This document shows, piece after piece, positions 62,139-64,000 of a stretch of DNA of 64,000 bases. This DNA comes from Pseudanabaena sp. FACHB-2040. GTDB taxonomy: Bacteria; Cyanobacteriota; Cyanobacteriia; Phormidesmidales; Phormidesmidaceae. The notes under the pieces are model-generated. The model did no database searches. It was not told the DNA's origin and saw only the letters and a list, made by a program, of their open reading frames with translations. Made by a program: the position numbers and the translations under genes. The stretch spans positions 1 through 64,000 of the forward strand of contig NZ_JACJQO010000014.1 in NCBI RefSeq assembly GCF_014696715.1, in the 5' to 3' direction. How positions within the stretch are numbered: position 1 is the first letter of the stretch; every line of letters starts with the position of its first letter.

Positions 62139-63125
62139 ATGCAAAGCCAGATTGCCTTTGTCGATAGCCAGACTCTAAAGCCCAACCCGGATGTCAACGC
62201 GGGCCGTATTCTGGTGTCGAGCAAAGACTTGCCCTGGGAAGGGATATACCTCGAAAAAGGCGAAAACGAAGGATTTACGCCCCAAGATGTCACCGTCACT
62301 CAGCACTACTTCGCTATGAACACTGGCCCAGCCTTCGAGTGGGAGTGGAAAGACGGCAAGACATTCAAAACTCACCGTTATGAAACTGGCGACCTATGGA
62401 TTAACCCAGCAGGCATTCCGTTCTCCCACCGCATTGGTACTTACAATCAGTTTGCGCTGCTAACGCTTGACCCGGCTAAGATCGCTGATGCTCTAGCTGA
62501 CCATCCTCTAGTTGAGCGCCAGGTATTCAGGCGGCAGCACTAAGCTCAAGACAAGCACATTCAGGTCTTAATGCAGGCGCTGCTGATCGAAGCTGAAAGC
62601 GGCGGCCCCAACGGTAGGCTCTACGGGGATACGCTCACTACCGCGCTGGCGGCGCACTTTGTAAATCACTACAGTACCGCTAGCCCGCTCGATTTTAGCT
62701 CCCTTAAGATCATTGACCGGCAACGGCTGGGCAGTGTGGTTGACTATATCGAAGCTCACCTGAGCGAGGATATCGGCCTTAGCGATCTGGCGTTGGAGGC
62801 GGGTCTGAGCAAATTTCACTTTTCTCGGTTGTTTAAAGCGGCAACTGGGCTCACGCCCCACAAGTACCTGCTGAAACGCCGCATTGAACACGCTGCCCAG
62901 GCCTTACAAAAAAGAGCAATGACTCTTTCTGAAGCCAGCTATCTGTTTGGCTTTACCGATCAGTCCCACTTTACCCGCGTATTTAAGCAGGTTAAGGGCA
63001 TGACGCCAAAGCAGTTTGTGGGCATTTATCCGGATACAGGCTCTAACTCGAAGGCCTCACAGCAAACCGAAGCAGATTTTGCCCGTATTCACGCACGGCA
63101 CACCACAGGAGGTAAGCGACTATAA
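62139..63125 (+). pseudogene. AraC-family regulator with one in-frame stop
   Basis: One frame of 329 codons, broken only by TAA at 62541-62543. The first part is the N-terminal cupin-like domain (FAMNTGPAFEWEWKDGKTFK, LWINPAGIPFSHRIGT). After the stop, AQDKHIQVLMQALLIEAESG continues the homology, followed by the AraC double HTH (LSDLALEAGLSKFHFSRLFK, ATGLTPHKYLLKRRIEHAAQ, then GFTDQSHFTRVFKQVKGMTP). A TCA to TAA change would explain the lesion. An internal ATG at 62571 could still yield the 184-residue C-terminal part with the complete DNA-binding domain. Confidence 0.88.
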
Positions 63126-63319
63126 AAGCCCTTGTCATGTAGCAGCATGCCTGGGCATGGTTGCGATCGCAATACTGCTGACCCCCTCCACAATGACGCT
63201 GGCCTTGGCTTAACCCTATACGTGCTTAGGCAGCTGTTAGTCAATAACCGCTTGGCAATAATGGTGGATAGAATATGGCAATAGAGCGTGTTCTAACTTA
63301 AATAGGTAGTTTAAGATTC

Positions 63320-63341
63320 AAATTCTTTAGTGTAAGAATTT
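63320..63341. promoter_or_regulatory. Inverted repeat upstream of the GST gene
   Basis: AAATTCTT-N6-AAGAATTT lies 49 bases before the GST start. It is AT-rich and symmetrical, as for a dimeric repressor site, but there is no other support. Confidence 0.3.
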
Positions 63342-63389
63342 AGCATGCTAGATACATCACAGCAGACATAGAACGAGTAGAGCAATTTG

Positions 63390-64000
63390 ATGATTACTGT
63401 TCATCACCTGAATAATTCTCGCTCCCAGCGCATTTTGTGGTTGTTGGAAGAGCTGGGGCTGGAATATGACATAAAGTATTATGAACGTGACCCCGAAACG
63501 CTGCTAGCACCAGTATCTCTGCGTCAGGTTCATCCCCTTGGTAAATCGCCAGTTGTCACTGATGGAACAATGACTTTAGCGGAGTCTGGAGCCATCATTG
63601 AATATTTGGTCGATCAGTACGGTGGCGAACAATTGGCACCGCCCTCAGGAACCCCAGAGAGGTGGCGCTACCTCTACTGGTTACATTACGCTGAAGGATC
63701 AGCCATGCCACCTTTGCTGCTAAAGCTGGTCTTCGATCGCATTGAGCAGCAACCCGTACCCTTTTTCGTTAAACCAATTGTGGAGCAGATCGCAAGCCGG
63801 ACTAAGCGTGCTTTCATTGGCCCTCAGATCGCGCTACACCTCAATTACTTAGAAGCAGAATTAGAGAAAAGTCCTTGGTTTGCAGGCAATGATTTCACAG
63901 CTGCTGATATACAGATGAGTTTTCCAATTGAGGCAGCTGCTGCACGGGCAGGTTTGGATAATAGTCGCCCAATGTTGACTAATTTCCTTGAGCGCATTCA
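63390..64000 (+). CDS. Glutathione S-transferase, 3' end beyond the window
   Basis: The frame starts at ATG 63390 with MITVHHLNNSRSQRILWLLE. Ser 11 or Arg 13 lies at the active-site position of bacterial GSTs, followed by HPLGKSPVVTDGTMTLAESG, with the cis-Pro and the ES glutathione-binding pair. The C-terminal helical domain runs to the window edge (WFAGNDFTAADIQMSFPIEA, the N-capping motif). 203 codons are visible of about 215-225 expected. GAGTAGAG upstream may serve as ribosome-binding site. It conjugates or reduces electrophiles with glutathione; the substrate is unknown. Confidence 0.93.
   Translation, partial: MITVHHLNNSRSQRILWLLEELGLEYDIKYYERDPETLLAPVSLRQVHPLGKSPVVTDGTMTLAESGAIIEYLVDQYGGEQLAPPSGTPERWRYLYWLHYAEGSAMPPLLLKLVFDRIEQQPVPFFVKPIVEQIASRTKRAFIGPQIALHLNYLEAELEKSPWFAGNDFTAADIQMSFPIEAAAARAGLDNSRPMLTNFLERI

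Noticed and set aside
63135-63213. Small hydrophobic ORF after the AraC gene
   Set aside because: About 25 residues with signal-like character but no start signal or continuation.

Overview
The window reads as accessory chromosome from a filamentous cyanobacterium of the Leptolyngbya/Nodosilinea type. This is an inference from recurrent HIP1 octamers (GCGATCGC), family content typical of cyanobacteria (DUF1822, DUF928, CHASE2-CHAT, TPR-CHAT, NB-ARC-WD40, Uma2) and cyanobacterial IS and group II intron debris. No rRNA, tRNA or CRISPR array was seen.

Layout. 1-6.4 kb: small redox and hydrolase genes, a PadR regulator with its membrane partner, and rearranged remnants. 6.8-10.5 kb: a 1238-residue HTH/NB-ARC/WD40 STAND protein. 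10.8-15.6 kb: a decay zone with a group II intron relic, a broken and an intact Uma2 gene and a dead IS element. 15.7-18.5 kb: a polytopic iron-sulfur membrane protein fused to a cyclic-nucleotide-binding domain. 19-31 kb: a caspase-lipase-membrane-anchor fusion divergent from a tight three-gene operon (TPR-like membrane protein, 1123-residue anchored protein of unknown family, TPR-CHAT protease). 31-38 kb: LysR/NmrA/isochorismatase-type genes, then a run of genes with single lesions or truncations (SRPBCC, aldo/keto reductase, LysR tail, NTF2-like, YCII-like) around two intact VOC genes. 38.7-40.8 kb: two copies of one IS facing each other. 41-47 kb: HlyD tail, V8-like serine protease, membrane protein, large PPC-TPR-CHAT protein. 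48.5-57.3 kb: a second protease island made of DUF928, CHAT-CHASE2, DUF1822 and an HTH/sigma-like protein on the minus strand, divergent from a Tat-exported metacaspase, with a stand-alone LuxR-type HTH downstream. 57.4-64 kb: membrane protein, IS debris, NTF2-like/SDR/hydrolase genes opposite an AraC gene broken by one stop codon, and the start of a glutathione S-transferase.

The main theme is caspase-fold proteases. Five intact genes (two caspase/metacaspase, three CHAT) and one CHAT pseudogene lie within 38 kb, combined with lipase, CHASE2 sensor, TPR, DUF1822 and HTH partners, and a STAND NTPase lies upstream. The best candidate for an undescribed system is 19063-31079, where a caspase-lipase fusion that would be membrane-held is paired head to head with a CHAT operon. 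The window also carries many decay footprints: two group II intron 3' ends with recognisable domain V, a collapsed second copy of the WD40 locus, a metallo-beta-lactamase gene whose 3' end was replaced by a copy of a nearby hydrolase tail, and several genes with a single stop or frameshift. Sequencing error cannot be excluded for the single-base lesions.
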